Shown: positions 44,125 through 52,940, numbered from the stretch's first letter. The stretch is 52,940 bases of DNA from Gammaproteobacteria bacterium (GCA_028821145.1 JAPPHC010000024.1:1-52940), one strand, 5' to 3'. Program-made: numbers and translations. Notes: generated by a model not told the origin, from the letters alone.

Positions 44125-45101
44125 TGGCCAACCTGACGCTGGTAGAAGCCGTTAACCAGGCGCTGGCCTGGGAGATGGCCCACGACGACAGCGTGGTCGT
44201 TTTCGGCGAGGACGTGGGCGTGAACGGCGGCGTGTTCCGCGCCACCGTGGGCCTGCAGGAAAAATTCGGCGCCGAGCGGGTTTTCGACACGCCGCTGGCG
44301 GAAGCGATGATTGCCGGCCTGTCCGTGGGCATGGCCACGCAAGGGTTCAAGCCGGTCCCGGAAATCCAGTTCATGGGCTTCATCTACCCGGCGCTCGACC
44401 AGATCATCAGCCACGCCAGCCGGATGCGCAACCGCACCCGCGGGCGGCTGACCTGCCCGATGGTGCTGCGCGCGCCGTTCGGCACCGGCATCCGCGCACC
44501 CGAGCACCATTCCGAGAGCACCGAGGCGCTGTTTGCGCACATGCCCGGCGTGCGGGTCGTGATCCCGTCGTCGCCGGTGCGCGCCTACGGCCTGCTGCTG
44601 TCGGCGATCCGCGATCCGGACCCGGTGGTGTTCCTGGAGCCCAAGCGGATTTACCGCGCCTTCCGCCAGGAGGTGCCGGACAACGGCGAGGGCCTGCCGC
44701 TGGACAAGGCCTTCGTGACCCGTCCGGGGACCGACGTGACCCTGATCAGCTGGGGCGCGTCGGCGCTGGAGAACTGGAACGCGGCCGGCGAACTGGCCGA
44801 CGAGGGCATCGACTGCGAGGTGGTGGACCTGGCCACTGTAAGCCCCATCGACAAGGACACCATCCTGGAGTCGGTGTCGCGCACCGGTCGCGCGGTCATC
44901 GTTCACGAGGCCGCGGTGAGCGGCGGCCTGGGCGGGGAAGTGGCCGCGATCCTGGCTTCGGAAGGCCTCTACAGCCTGGAGGCGCCGGTGATCCGGGTGG
45001 GCGGCTACGATGCCGTGCCGCCGCTGGCGCGGATGGAATACGGCTATATTCCCGGCGTTCAGCGGATCAAGGACGCCGTGCACGAGTGCATGGAGAGTTG
45101 A
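44124..45101 (+). CDS. pdhB: Pyruvate/2-oxoacid dehydrogenase E1 beta subunit
   Basis: 325 residues. LVEAVNQALAWEMAHDDSVVVFGEDVG, TPLAEAMIAGLSVGMA, EIQFMGFIYPALDQI and HHSESTEALFAHMPG are all E1 beta. Together with PdhA it makes the decarboxylating heterotetramer. Same operon; 26 nt before the E2 gene. Confidence 0.93.
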   Translation: MANLTLVEAVNQALAWEMAHDDSVVVFGEDVGVNGGVFRATVGLQEKFGAERVFDTPLAEAMIAGLSVGMATQGFKPVPEIQFMGFIYPALDQIISHASRMRNRTRGRLTCPMVLRAPFGTGIRAPEHHSESTEALFAHMPGVRVVIPSSPVRAYGLLLSAIRDPDPVVFLEPKRIYRAFRQEVPDNGEGLPLDKAFVTRPGTDVTLISWGASALENWNAAGELADEGIDCEVVDLATVSPIDKDTILESVSRTGRAVIVHEAAVSGGLGGEVAAILASEGLYSLEAPVIRVGGYDAVPPLARMEYGYIPGVQRIKDAVHECMES

Positions 45102-45127
45102 TCGGCCGCTAAACCCGGAAGATTGGA

Positions 45128-46378
45128 ATGAGAGAGTTCAAATTACCTGATCTAGGCGAGGGTTTGACCGAAGCCGAGATCGTGGAGTGGCATGTCGCCG
45201 CCAATGACGAGATCAAGCTGAATCAGCCGCTGGTTTCGGTGGAGACCGACAAGGCCGTGGTGGAGGTGCCGTCGCCGGTTACGGGCCGCGTGATCTCGGT
45301 GCACGGCGAGGCCGGCGACGTGATCCCCGTGGGCGACGTGCTGGCCCGCTTCGACGTTCCGGGCGGCGACGCCCCTTCGAGCGAGGACGCCTCGTCTTCC
45401 CCCGCGAAAGAGGACGCCCCCGCCTCCGGAGCCGACGGCAAGGACGAAGCCCCCGGCGTGGTGGGCGAGCTGCCCGCCAGCGCCATGGTGATGAGCGACA
45501 CGACCGGGTCGGCCGCCGCGGCGCGCGGGAAACAGCGGGTCAAGGCCGCGCCTTCGGTGCGCGCCCTGGCCCGCGAACTGGGCGTGGACCTGACGCTGAT
45601 CGAGGGCTCCGGCCCGGGCGGCCGGATCACGGCCAGGGACGTTGCCGGCGCCGCCGAAGCCGCCCGCGACGCGACCCCGTCCTCCCCGGCGCCCACGGCA
45701 TCCCGCGCTCAAACCGGCGACGCAGGCCCCACGCCCGCCTCCGCCACCGAAGAAAAACTCACCGGCCCGCGGCGCGCCATGTTCCACAGCATGACCGCAT
45801 CGCACAGCGAGGTGGCGCTGTGCACGGTGATGGACGACGCCGACATCCACGACTGGGAGTCGCCGCGCGACTTCACGCCGCGGCTGATCCGCGCGATGGT
45901 GGCCGGGGCCCGCGCCGAACCGCGGCTCAACGGCACCTTCAGCGCCGGGACCGGCATGCTGTCCATGTCCGAAGACGTGCACATGGGCCTGGCCATGGAA
46001 ACGCCGCACGGCCTGATCGTGGCCACCATCTTCAATGCAGGCAAGCTCAGCCTCGATGAACTGCGCGGCGAAGTGGCGCGGCTTAAGAAGGCCGGCGCCG
46101 AGCGCACGCTCAAGCCCGGGGAGGTGCGCGGCTACACGATCACGCTGTCGAACATCGCCGGCGGGTCGTCGCGCTACGCCACGCCGCTGATGGTTCCGCC
46201 CACCGTTGGCATCCTCGGAAGCGGCGCGGCCCGCGAGGAAGTCGTGGCCGTGAACGGCGAGATCGCGATCCGCCGCGTGCTGCCGCTGTCGCTCACCTTC
46301 GATCACCGCTGCGTGGCCGGCGCCGACGCGTCCCGATTCCTGGGCGCGGTGGTGGCCGACCTCAAGCTGGCCTCGTGA
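45128..46378 (+). CDS. Dihydrolipoamide acyltransferase (E2) with altered active-site motif
   Basis: 416 residues. One lipoyl domain (1-78, lipoyl Lys in VETDKAVVEV), a linker (80-135), a peripheral-subunit-binding domain (AAPSVRALARELGVDL, about 140-175), an Ala/Pro linker, then the catalytic domain (about 200-416). The catalytic His is kept, but the family's DHRxxDG reads DHRCVAG, with Ala replacing the Asp. Activity may be altered, or this subgroup may not need the Asp. Part of the first linker comes from sequence similar to the hairpin repeats. No E3 gene follows, so E3 must come from elsewhere. AACCCGGAAG lies upstream of the ATG. Confidence 0.88.
   Translation: MREFKLPDLGEGLTEAEIVEWHVAANDEIKLNQPLVSVETDKAVVEVPSPVTGRVISVHGEAGDVIPVGDVLARFDVPGGDAPSSEDASSSPAKEDAPASGADGKDEAPGVVGELPASAMVMSDTTGSAAAARGKQRVKAAPSVRALARELGVDLTLIEGSGPGGRITARDVAGAAEAARDATPSSPAPTASRAQTGDAGPTPASATEEKLTGPRRAMFHSMTASHSEVALCTVMDDADIHDWESPRDFTPRLIRAMVAGARAEPRLNGTFSAGTGMLSMSEDVHMGLAMETPHGLIVATIFNAGKLSLDELRGEVARLKKAGAERTLKPGEVRGYTITLSNIAGGSSRYATPLMVPPTVGILGSGAAREEVVAVNGEIAIRRVLPLSLTFDHRCVAGADASRFLGAVVADLKLAS
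45379..45403 (+). repeat. Possible degenerate hairpin repeat in the E2 linker
   Basis: GAGCGAGGACGCCTCGTCTT resembles the pth copy (GGAGGACGTCTCGTCCTC) and encodes a similar peptide (SEDASSSP versus REDVSSSP). The stem is imperfect. Confidence 0.35.
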
Positions 46379-47079
46379 ATTCCTCGTATGGCCGGCTGAT
46401 CCTGTGCCGGCACGGCGAGAGCCTCTGGAACCGCGAAAACCGCTTTACCGGCTGGACCGACGTTGATCTGAGTCCCGCGGGCGAGGAAGAGGCCTGCCGC
46501 GCCGGGCGCCTGCTTCGCCAGGAGGGCCTGGCCCCCGACCTGGCCCATACCTCGGTGCTGACCCGCGCCGTGCGAACGCTTTCGCTGATGCTGGCGGAGC
46601 TGGACGCAAGCGGCATCAAGGTCCACCAAAGCTGGCGTCTGAACGAACGCCATTACGGTGCGCTGCAGGGCCTGAACAAGGCCGAGACGATGGCAAAGCA
46701 CGGCGAGGCGCAGGTGAAGATCTGGCGGCGCTCCTACGCCACGCCGCCGCCGGTGCTGGCGCCGGACGACCCGCGCCACCCGCGCCACGACCCGCGCTAT
46801 GCCGACCTGGACGCGCCGCCGGCCGCCGAGTCGCTGAAGGACACGCTGGTCCGGGTGCAGCCGTATTGGGAAAGCCGCATCGCGCCGGACGTCGAGGCCG
46901 GGCGCTGCACGCTGGTGTCCGCGCACGGCAACAGCCTGCGGGCGCTCGTGAAGCTGTTGGAGAATATCTCCGATGACGACATCGTCAGGCTGGAGATCCC
47001 CACCGGGGCGCCGCTCCTGTACGAATTCGGCCCGGGCTTTACGGCCCGGCCGCGGCGCTACGTGGGAGAAGGGCAGTGA
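46375..47079 (+). CDS. gpmA: 2,3-bisphosphoglycerate-dependent phosphoglycerate mutase
   Basis: 234 residues, GTG start overlapping the E2 stop. Phospho-His motif LCRHGESLWNRENRFTGWTD, ERHYGALQGLNK and the second His in SAHGNSLRALVK are intact. Interconverts 3- and 2-phosphoglycerate. A Pro-rich insert (ATPPPVLAPDDPRHP) is the usual mobile loop. Operon with the dehydrogenase genes. Confidence 0.93.
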   Translation: MNSSYGRLILCRHGESLWNRENRFTGWTDVDLSPAGEEEACRAGRLLRQEGLAPDLAHTSVLTRAVRTLSLMLAELDASGIKVHQSWRLNERHYGALQGLNKAETMAKHGEAQVKIWRRSYATPPPVLAPDDPRHPRHDPRYADLDAPPAAESLKDTLVRVQPYWESRIAPDVEAGRCTLVSAHGNSLRALVKLLENISDDDIVRLEIPTGAPLLYEFGPGFTARPRRYVGEGQ

Positions 47080-47609
47080 TCTACGATCTGGGTGACCGCA
47101 AACCGCGCTCCAAGGCGCTGTTCGTCGCCCCCGACGCGGCCGTGATCGGCAGCGTGGAGCTGGGCGAGGACTCGAGCGTGTGGTACGGCGCCGTGCTGCG
47201 CGGCGATACCGAGCCGATCCGCATCGGCGCGCGCAGCAACATCCAGGACGGCACCGTGGTGCATACGGACGACGACTTTCCGACCACCATCGGCGACGAC
47301 GTGACCGTGGGGCACAACGTGATCCTGCACGGCTGCACGATCGAGGACGGCTGCACCATCGGCATGGGCGCGATCCTGCTGAACGGCTCGCGGGTCGGCG
47401 CCGGGAGCCTGGTGGCCGCCGGCGCCCTATTGCCGGAAGGCCGCGAGTATCCCTCCGACAGCCTGATCATGGGCGTGCCCGCCCGCGCCGTGCGCGAACT
47501 CACCGAGGACGAACGCAAGCGGGTGGCGGAAGGCTCCGAAGTCTACGTCCTCCGCGCCCGCGAGCACCGCGACCACCTTCAAGCCCGTATAGTGGGGGAG
47601 GGACAATGA
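47076..47609 (+). CDS. Gamma carbonic anhydrase-family protein
   Basis: 177 residues, GTG start overlapping the gpmA stop. Left-handed beta-helix hexapeptides throughout (SVELGEDSSVWYGAVLRGD...). The zinc ligands are VVHTDD and the pair in VGHNVILHGC. YrdA/CaiE-type proteins; many show weak or no carbonic anhydrase activity. Overlaps the dioxygenase start (ATGA). Confidence 0.9.
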   Translation: MIYDLGDRKPRSKALFVAPDAAVIGSVELGEDSSVWYGAVLRGDTEPIRIGARSNIQDGTVVHTDDDFPTTIGDDVTVGHNVILHGCTIEDGCTIGMGAILLNGSRVGAGSLVAAGALLPEGREYPSDSLIMGVPARAVRELTEDERKRVAEGSEVYVLRAREHRDHLQARIVGEGQ

Positions 47610-48466
47610 CGGACTACAAGCAGATTCGGGTGACGCCGATCGCCAGCGCGCTCGGCGCCGAAGTGTCCGGGGTCGATCTTTCGGCGCCGCTCGACGCCCA
47701 GACGTTCGAAGAAATCAAGCGCGCCTGGCTCGACCATCTCGTCCTGTTCTTCAGGGACCAGAACCTTGAGCCGGACGCACAAAAGCGATTCGGCGAGTAT
47801 TTCGGCGAACTCAAGAATGAATTCATGCTCTTCGGCGCCGCGCCGAAGGACATCGATCCGTACGTGCTGACTCCCGAAACCGGCAAGACGCCCTTTGCGC
47901 CGCGAACGGAACTCCTCCATATCGACCACTCCTACGCCGAGATTCCCAGCAAGGCGACGCTTCTTCAGGCCAATATCTGCCCCGAGTCGGGCGGGGACAC
48001 GATCTGGGTGAGCTGCTATGCGGCTTATGAGGCGCTGTCCGCGTCCATGCAGGCGTTTCTGGAGGGCTTGACCGGCTACTTCCCGCCGATGGACCGCGAC
48101 CGGGTTCACGAGATGGTCACGAAGGGGCCCGACAACGCGCGGCCGATGTTCATTCGGGACCCGGCAGCGGAGCATCCGCTGGTTCACGTTCATCCGGAGA
48201 CCGGAAGGAAGGCCCTGTTCGTTGATTTTCTGCGCATGTGGTCGATCCGGGAACTGGAGCCCGAAGAGAGCGGCGCCCTGATCGGCTTTCTGGCCAATCA
48301 TTGCGCCAGGCCGGAATTCCAGTGCCGGTTTCACTGGGAGCAGGGCTCGCTCGCCATCTGGGACAATCGTTGCACGCTGCATCAACTGGTCGATGATGAA
48401 TTGCCGGGCCGGCGCGTGATGCAGACGGTACGCGTCGAAGGCACGGAGCGTCCGACACTGAACTGA
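47606..48466 (+). CDS. TauD/TfdA-family Fe(II)/2-oxoglutarate dioxygenase
   Basis: 286 residues. Opening [20 protein letters not shown] is typical. Iron ligands: His and Asp of LLHIDHSY and the distal His in [13 protein letters not shown], with Arg of [11 protein letters not shown] for 2-oxoglutarate. It hydroxylates a small organic substrate (sulfonate, aryloxyacid or other); not assignable. The longer frame from 47180 is noise. Last gene coupled to the pdh operon. Confidence 0.9.
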   Translation: MTDYKQIRVTPIASALGAEVSGVDLSAPLDAQTFEEIKRAWLDHLVLFFRDQNLEPDAQKRFGEYFGELKNEFMLFGAAPKDIDPYVLTPETGKTPFAPRTELLHIDHSYAEIPSKATLLQANICPESGGDTIWVSCYAAYEALSASMQAFLEGLTGYFPPMDRDRVHEMVTKGPDNARPMFIRDPAAEHPLVHVHPETGRKALFVDFLRMWSIRELEPEESGALIGFLANHCARPEFQCRFHWEQGSLAIWDNRCTLHQLVDDELPGRRVMQTVRVEGTERPTLN

Positions 48467-48498
48467 AGGCATGGAGCAAAATCGGGAGGGGACCCGCC

Positions 48499-49155
48499 AT
48501 GAACGAGAAAGCCAAATTCGAGGGCTACTACAAGGACGCCAAGAGCAGGGAGAACCTGGCCTGGCATCATGCCGAGCCCACGCGCTTCATTCCATTCGTG
48601 CACGAGTCGCGCGCACAGCCCGGCACCGCGCTGGATCTGGGCTGTGGAGCGGGCGTCGATACCGTCGCGCTGGCCAAGCTGGGCTGGACGGTCAAGGGCG
48701 TCGACTTCATGGAGCAGGCCATCGGCATGTCCACGGAGTTGGCCGAACAGGAAGGCGTGGAAGTGGAGTACATCCTGACGGACGTACTGGAGTGGGAATC
48801 CAGCGAACAGTTCGACCTCCTGGTCGATTCCGGCCTCATGCACAACATGCCCAGGGACAGGCTTCAGGACTACAAGGGCCGCATCCTCCGCTGGCTTAAG
48901 GAGGACGGCGACTTCATCCTGGCCCACTGGGAAAGCCGCGGCGATCACGACCGGCTCTTCGGCGGGCCCAGGCGCTCCAGCAAACAGCAGCTGATCGATT
49001 TCATGGCGCCGGAAATGTCGCCGGTGGATCGCTTCGACCGCAAGGAAGTGCGCTTCTGCCGCAACTGCGCCGGCAAGACCTGCGACAACAACGGCCAGTA
49101 TTGCCGGGGCGTGGGGCCGGAAGTGTCCGTCGCCTACCTGTGGTTCCGGAGATAG
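48499..49155 (+). CDS. SAM-dependent methyltransferase with a Cys-rich C-terminus
   Basis: 218 residues. Rossmann motif [19 protein letters not shown] and acidic loop [11 protein letters not shown]. After the catalytic core, [19 protein letters not shown] gives four cysteines spaced C-x2-C-x4-C-x6-C, a possible metal or metalloid site. Similar to thiopurine/tellurite-type small-molecule methyltransferases; the substrate is unknown. GGGAGGGGACC lies just upstream. It overlaps the MFS gene by 16 nt if that starts at 49140. Confidence 0.8.
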   Translation: MNEKAKFEGYYKDAKSRENLAWHHAEPTRFIPFVHESRAQPGTALDLGCGAGVDTVALAKLGWTVKGVDFMEQAIGMSTELAEQEGVEVEYILTDVLEWESSEQFDLLVDSGLMHNMPRDRLQDYKGRILRWLKEDGDFILAHWESRGDHDRLFGGPRRSSKQQLIDFMAPEMSPVDRFDRKEVRFCRNCAGKTCDNNGQYCRGVGPEVSVAYLWFRR

Positions 49156-50456
49156 CGCCCGCCCCCAGAAAACTCGGCCCGGTCCTGCTGTCGCCGGGCA
49201 TCGGCTACGGCAATGCCGCCGCGAGCATCTATGCGAGCCTGACGTCGGTCAGCCTGCTCATCTACCTGGGTTTCGTTCAGCCCTATCTCCTGACGGAAGT
49301 TCTCCGAATTCCGCTGGAGAACCAGGGATCGGTCACGGGCCGTCTCGCTTCCCTGCAGGAAGTGATCGTGATCGTTTTCATGTGCTTCGTCGGCGCGCTG
49401 TCCGACCAGTGGGGGCGGCGTCTCGTCTATGTGGCGGGCTTTGTCTTTATCGGCGCCGGATATTTTCTCTATCCGCTCGCGGATACGATCGCCCAGCTCA
49501 CCATCTTCCGAATCGCGTTTGCCGTGGGCGCCGCATGCATTCCGGTCATGCTGTCGGCCATCCTCATCGATTACAGCCAGCCGGCCTCGCGCGGCAAGTG
49601 GATCGGGATTTCCAACACGGTCGGCAGTATCGGAATCATGTTCATGACTCTGGTCATGGTGCGCGTGCCGTCTTGGCTGGAAGGCAGGGGGCTGGCGGGC
49701 GAACTCGCGGGCAGATACACATTCTGGGTCGCTTCCGGCCTGTGTTTTCTGGCGGCAACGATTCTTCTGCTGGGATTGAAGGGCAGGCGGTTCGACACCG
49801 GCGAGACCAAACCCAACCCGTTCTCCACGGTCCTTGCGGGCCTCAAGGCGGTCGCGGGGAACCGCAAACTGGCGTTTGCCTGCGGTACCGCCTTCGTCGG
49901 CCGGGGCGACCTGGTGATCTTCGGCGCCTTCATCCCGCTGTGGGCAACACAACTCGGCCTGCAGGCGGGACTCAGCACGGGCGAGGCTCTTGGGCGGGCA
50001 GGGATTCTGTTGTTCGTGCACCAGATCACGATCACGCTTGCCGCCTATGTCTCCGGTCATTTCATTGACCGATTCGACAAGGTAAGGGTGCTTGGCGTGT
50101 CCTTCGCCATGGCGGCAATCGGTTACTTCGGCATCTGGCTGATCGCCGATCCCTTCGGCATTGCGATCGTCGGCGCAATCGTCATCCTGGCGCTGGGAGA
50201 AGTGACGATTACCGTTGCCGGCAATGCGCTGGTGGGCGAGGAGGCGCCCGGCGTGTCGCGCGGGGCGGTGCTGGGTGTGTTCGGCGTGCTGGGCGCGATC
50301 GGAATAGCGGTTGCCACTTTTGTCGGCGGCGAGATTTTCGATGCCGTCGGCAGGACAGCGCCATTCCTGATGATGGTGCTGTTCAATTCGATGATCGTCG
50401 TCTGGGCGGCCTACCTCTTCGTCACCCAACGCGCCCTCCGGCGTGCTGGGCGGTGA
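49140..50456 (+). CDS. MFS transporter
   Basis: 438 residues from a GTG at 49140 (a TTG at 49101 is possible). Twelve hydrophobic segments; the loop 2-3 motif [14 protein letters not shown] is the MFS signature, and [13 protein letters not shown] is its second-half echo. It may export a product of the methyltransferase with which it overlaps. The end overlaps the XdhC gene on the other strand by about 35 bp. Confidence 0.85.
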   Translation: MVPEIAPAPRKLGPVLLSPGIGYGNAAASIYASLTSVSLLIYLGFVQPYLLTEVLRIPLENQGSVTGRLASLQEVIVIVFMCFVGALSDQWGRRLVYVAGFVFIGAGYFLYPLADTIAQLTIFRIAFAVGAACIPVMLSAILIDYSQPASRGKWIGISNTVGSIGIMFMTLVMVRVPSWLEGRGLAGELAGRYTFWVASGLCFLAATILLLGLKGRRFDTGETKPNPFSTVLAGLKAVAGNRKLAFACGTAFVGRGDLVIFGAFIPLWATQLGLQAGLSTGEALGRAGILLFVHQITITLAAYVSGHFIDRFDKVRVLGVSFAMAAIGYFGIWLIADPFGIAIVGAIVILALGEVTITVAGNALVGEEAPGVSRGAVLGVFGVLGAIGIAVATFVGGEIFDAVGRTAPFLMMVLFNSMIVVWAAYLFVTQRALRRAGR

Positions 50457-51417
50457 GTTCGGCCATGATGGAGAGGGCGATTGAGGCCGGGTCGTTGGCG
50501 CCGATGTCCAGGCCTACGGGCCCGCGCAGCTTGTCGTTGAGGTCGCCGGCGCCGTCGCCGAGTTCGCGCAGCAGGCGCTCGCGCCGCGCCTTCGGGCCCA
50601 GCACGCCCACCCAGGGAATCGGCCGGTCGGCCAGCGCGGCCAGGTAGGCGCGGTCCGACGCCAGGTGGTGGCTCATCACCACGCAGGCGTCCCAGGGATC
50701 CAGGTCCAGGTGCTGAGCAACATTCTCGGGCCTTAGTTCATGTACCGACTCGGCCGCGCCCAGGTCGCCGCGCTGAAGATACGAGCGGCGGTGGTCGCAG
50801 ACGGTGACCCGCCAACCCAGGCGCTCGGCGAACTCCACCAGCGGAACGGCGTCCACGCCGGCGCCCAGCACCAACAGCCTGGGAATCGGCGCGAGCGGAT
50901 ACACCAGCACCTTGCGAGCCGGGTTTTCGAGCGTGTGGAGGCCGTCGGGATGCTCGGCGGGCACCTCCTCGTCCAGGAACGTGGCGCCCACCGGCGCCTC
51001 GTCGCCCTCCACGACGACCGCGCAGCGCGATGCCTCGGAGCGCATCGCCAGCTCCGCCATCCGCGCCAACGGCGCCCAGGGATCGTCGCCGCCCGGCGAC
51101 AACGGCTGCAGCAGCACCTTGAGCATGCCGTCGCAGCCCACGCCGGTCCCGAACAGGATGTCGTGCTCGCCGCGCATGTCGTAGCAGACCGAGCGCGCCT
51201 CGCCCGACTCCAGCACGGAAGCGGCGTGTTCGGCCAGGTCGCCCTCCAGGCAACCGCCGCTCACCAGGCCCTGGTAGTTGCCCTCGCCGTCGATCAGCAC
51301 CCGCGAACCGGACTTGGAGTAGGTCGATCCGGCGGTTTCGTACACGGTGCCGAGGACCAGGCGGTCGCCGGTTTGCTTCCAGGCGGTAAACGTCTCGATA
51401 AGGTGCTTAAGCGCCAT
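50422..51417 (-). CDS. XdhC/CoxI-family molybdoenzyme maturation protein
   Basis: 331 residues. N-terminal XdhC domain (GTVYETAGSTYSKSGSRVLI, SGGCLEGDLAEHA) and a C-terminal Rossmann part (RLLVLGAGVDAVPLVEFAERLGW, DAVVMSHH-like VVMSHHLASD). It binds molybdenum cofactor and helps sulfurate xanthine-dehydrogenase-type enzymes. No such enzyme is adjacent. The hairpin repeat lies just upstream of its ATG. Confidence 0.88.
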   Translation of the reverse strand: MALKHLIETFTAWKQTGDRLVLGTVYETAGSTYSKSGSRVLIDGEGNYQGLVSGGCLEGDLAEHAASVLESGEARSVCYDMRGEHDILFGTGVGCDGMLKVLLQPLSPGGDDPWAPLARMAELAMRSEASRCAVVVEGDEAPVGATFLDEEVPAEHPDGLHTLENPARKVLVYPLAPIPRLLVLGAGVDAVPLVEFAERLGWRVTVCDHRRSYLQRGDLGAAESVHELRPENVAQHLDLDPWDACVVMSHHLASDRAYLAALADRPIPWVGVLGPKARRERLLRELGDGAGDLNDKLRGPVGLDIGANDPASIALSIMAELTAQHAGGRVG

Positions 51418-51437
51418 TTCCGGCTCCTGGAGGGCGA

Positions 51438-51487
51438 GACGCCGCGAGAGTCATGCTCTCGCACCCAGGGTAGCCCTCTCTCCCAGG
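51438..51487 (-). repeat. Hairpin repeat, subtype 2, with a half copy; supplies the end of the kinase gene
   Basis: On the minus strand a half copy CCTGGGAGAGAGGGC (51487-51473) is followed by CCTGGGTGCGAGAGCATGAC (from 51469), continuing TCTCGCGGCGTC. Stem GCGAGAG/CTCTCGC with loop CATGA is compensated relative to the copy at 31542. It encodes the last residues and TGA stop of the kinase. Confidence 0.8.
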
Positions 51488-52515
51488 AGGGTGGGGCGGA
51501 CGGAGAAGAGGGATTCGGCGAGGCGGAGCTGGCCGCGCGCGCGCACGAGGTTGTGTTCGGCGCGCGAGGCGAAACGCTGCGGGTCCCAGCCGAAGTAGCG
51601 GTCGTTGAGGATGTCGGCGGTGAAGCGGGTGGTCAGTTCCAGCGTGATCCAGAGCGTGGCGTCCACCAGACTGGACCGCTCCTCCTCGGTGATGAAGGTG
51701 GCCACGTCCAGGTAGCCGGACCGGGCCGCCTCGAACAGTTCGACGGAAAACTCCGTTTCCTCGCTGTCCTCGCCGATCGGATTGCACCACGAGCGAAACG
51801 CGTCGCCCAGTTCGCAGGGCAGGCTCAGGCGTCCCAGCGAGTCCAGGTCCACCATCGCCAGGCCCTCGCCTTCGGGCGAGAACAGCATGTTGTTGATCTT
51901 GGGGTCGCCGTGGACCACGCGCGGCGGCGTCCCGGGCATGGGCGGCAGTTGCGCCAGCAGCTCAAGCGTCCGGCGCTGCAGTCCTTCGGCTTCCGCGTGC
52001 AGGGGATGGCTGCGATGCCCGGCCAGCGCCCGGTCCAGCTCCGCGATACGCCGGTCCGGCTCATGAATCGGACGGCGCCTGCTGGCGAAGGGCCGGTCGA
52101 AATCCACCAGCGCCATGTGAAAGCGGGCAAGAAGGGCGCCGGCCTGCTCGGCCTGGCCGGTGTTCTCGAGCCGGTTGTGGAATTCTCCGTCGAGCCAGGT
52201 TAGCAGTCGCCAGACGCCGCCGTCCCGCTCCACGTAGAGTTGGCCGCCCGAAGCGCGCACCAGCCGCGGCGTGGCCAGGCCCCGGGCGGCGATATGGGCC
52301 GTTACGGCCTCGATGTCCTGGTGGATTTCCGGGCCCAGGATCGGGCTCAGGCGCTGCAGCGCGTAACTTGCGCCATTCTCGCCCGTCATCCGCCAGGTGC
52401 GGTTGATCAGCCCGTGGTTCATGTACTCCAGCGATTCGGCGCGCAGTCCCCAGGCGCCGAGCACACTTTCGGCGGCAGCGGTGTCGCTGAGATCGAACGG
52501 AGCGGTCTTGGGCAT
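51451..52515 (-). CDS. Small-molecule kinase of the aminoglycoside phosphotransferase family (NahK-like)
   Basis: 354 residues from ATG 52515. YALQRLSP (ATP-binding Lys position occupied by Gln), the catalytic loop VVHGDPKINNMLF (202-212) and the metal-binding MVDLDSLG (221-228) resemble N-acetylhexosamine 1-kinase and related sugar or alcohol kinases. The missing lysine in the N-lobe strand is notable, though NahK-type enzymes vary there. The last codons and stop come from a hairpin repeat, suggesting the original C-terminus was replaced. Its start is divergent from the receptor gene. Confidence 0.8.
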   Translation of the reverse strand: MPKTAPFDLSDTAAAESVLGAWGLRAESLEYMNHGLINRTWRMTGENGASYALQRLSPILGPEIHQDIEAVTAHIAARGLATPRLVRASGGQLYVERDGGVWRLLTWLDGEFHNRLENTGQAEQAGALLARFHMALVDFDRPFASRRRPIHEPDRRIAELDRALAGHRSHPLHAEAEGLQRRTLELLAQLPPMPGTPPRVVHGDPKINNMLFSPEGEGLAMVDLDSLGRLSLPCELGDAFRSWCNPIGEDSEETEFSVELFEAARSGYLDVATFITEEERSSLVDATLWITLELTTRFTADILNDRYFGWDPQRFASRAEHNLVRARGQLRLAESLFSVRPTLLGERATLGARA

Positions 52516-52645
52516 CGGTTGTTTTCCCCCCGGGGGCGATTTTGCACGAACCTTCAATGTACATATACTGAGCCGGCGTGGGGACGGTGAATTCCCTGTG
52601 TCCTGCGGGATTCACTGCATTTGTCAACTTCCAGGGGGATAGAAC

Positions 52646-52940
52646 ATGACAATTCGTGTCTGCTTGCGCCGGTTCGCCGGCGTTGCTGCCGTGTGCGCCG
52701 CAGCCCTGATGGGCATTCAGGATCTGGCCGCTCAGCAGTTCGAGGAAATCGTGGTCACCGCGCGTAAACGCGACGAGTCGGTGCTGGAGATTCCGGTGGC
52801 CGTATCGGCCTACAGCCAGGAGGACCTCGACGCCCTTGGCATGAACACGCTGGAGCAGCTCGCCTCGGTGACGCCGGGCTTTGTCTTCCAGACCATCGGC
52901 GCCGGCGGGTTCGGCGGCCGCTACAACCCCGCCATTCGCT
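52646..52940 (+). CDS. TonB-dependent receptor (N-terminus, runs off the window)
   Basis: 98 codons are visible. A signal peptide (CLRRFAGVAAVCAAALMGIQ, cleaved near LAAQ) is followed by the plug-domain start EEIVVTARKRDESVLEIPVA, VSAYSQEDLDALGMNTLEQL and VTPGF. It imports siderophores, vitamins or glycans across the outer membrane using TonB. AGGGGGA lies about 7 nt before the ATG. No separate TonB box can be told from this stretch. Confidence 0.92.
   Translation, partial: MTIRVCLRRFAGVAAVCAAALMGIQDLAAQQFEEIVVTARKRDESVLEIPVAVSAYSQEDLDALGMNTLEQLASVTPGFVFQTIGAGGFGGRYNPAIR

Overview
The window is about 53 kb of GC-rich (by eye about two thirds G+C), gene-dense DNA with many 1-4 bp stop/start overlaps. 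Gene families (rplY-pth-ychF, leuC-leuD, RND pump, TonB-dependent receptor, pyruvate dehydrogenase-type E1a/E1b/E2, PrtD-type type I secretion, TauD/TfdA, CaiB/BaiF) point to a gammaproteobacterium, probably an uncultured marine or host-associated lineage. The species cannot be named from what is visible.

Layout. 0-1.8 kb: a DUF222/HNH endonuclease gene carrying three exact copies of a 16-bp palindrome. 2-9 kb: a sodium symporter, a periplasmic metallo-beta-lactamase-fold hydrolase and a two-gene RND efflux operon. 9-11.4 kb: rplY-pth-ychF, with pth apparently lacking any ATG/GTG/TTG start. 11.4-32.9 kb: the accessory heart. Two giant homologous cadherin-like proteins (A at 11.8-17.1 kb, B at 17.7-23.1 kb) face each other. 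Their 3' ends and terminators form a near-perfect inverted repeat of about 120 bp around a small DUF1640 coiled-coil gene. A has a promoter-containing leader, a strong ribosome binding site and an N-terminal hydrophobic segment. B breaks off exactly before the polyproline tract, and an AT-rich stretch with 10-bp phased repeats and a tyrosine integrase follow. Then come a one-protein two-component system (kinase fused to an OmpR-type regulator), an AlpA-like regulator, a second DUF1640 gene with the same promoter architecture, and a type I secretion operon (small protein, ABC, HlyD, TolC). The C-termini of A and B (acidic, ending LDIV/LDIL) would fit export by this secretion system.

32.9-53 kb is mostly metabolic: MOSC protein, acetoacetate-decarboxylase-like protein plus CoA transferase, a small low-GC islet (phage-type lipoprotein and a decayed MNT/HEPN pair), tesB-leuC-leuD, DUF1499 and NTF2-like proteins, MaoC, folE-mobA-moaC, divergent pdhA-pdhB-E2-gpmA-gamma carbonic anhydrase-TauD, a methyltransferase, MFS transporter, XdhC, a small-molecule kinase and the start of a TonB-dependent receptor.

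A family of hairpin repeats, with two loop subtypes and compensatory stem changes, is scattered through the window both between and inside genes. The most interesting ideas are the possible invertible or recombining adhesin locus, the palindrome-bearing HNH gene and this repeat family.
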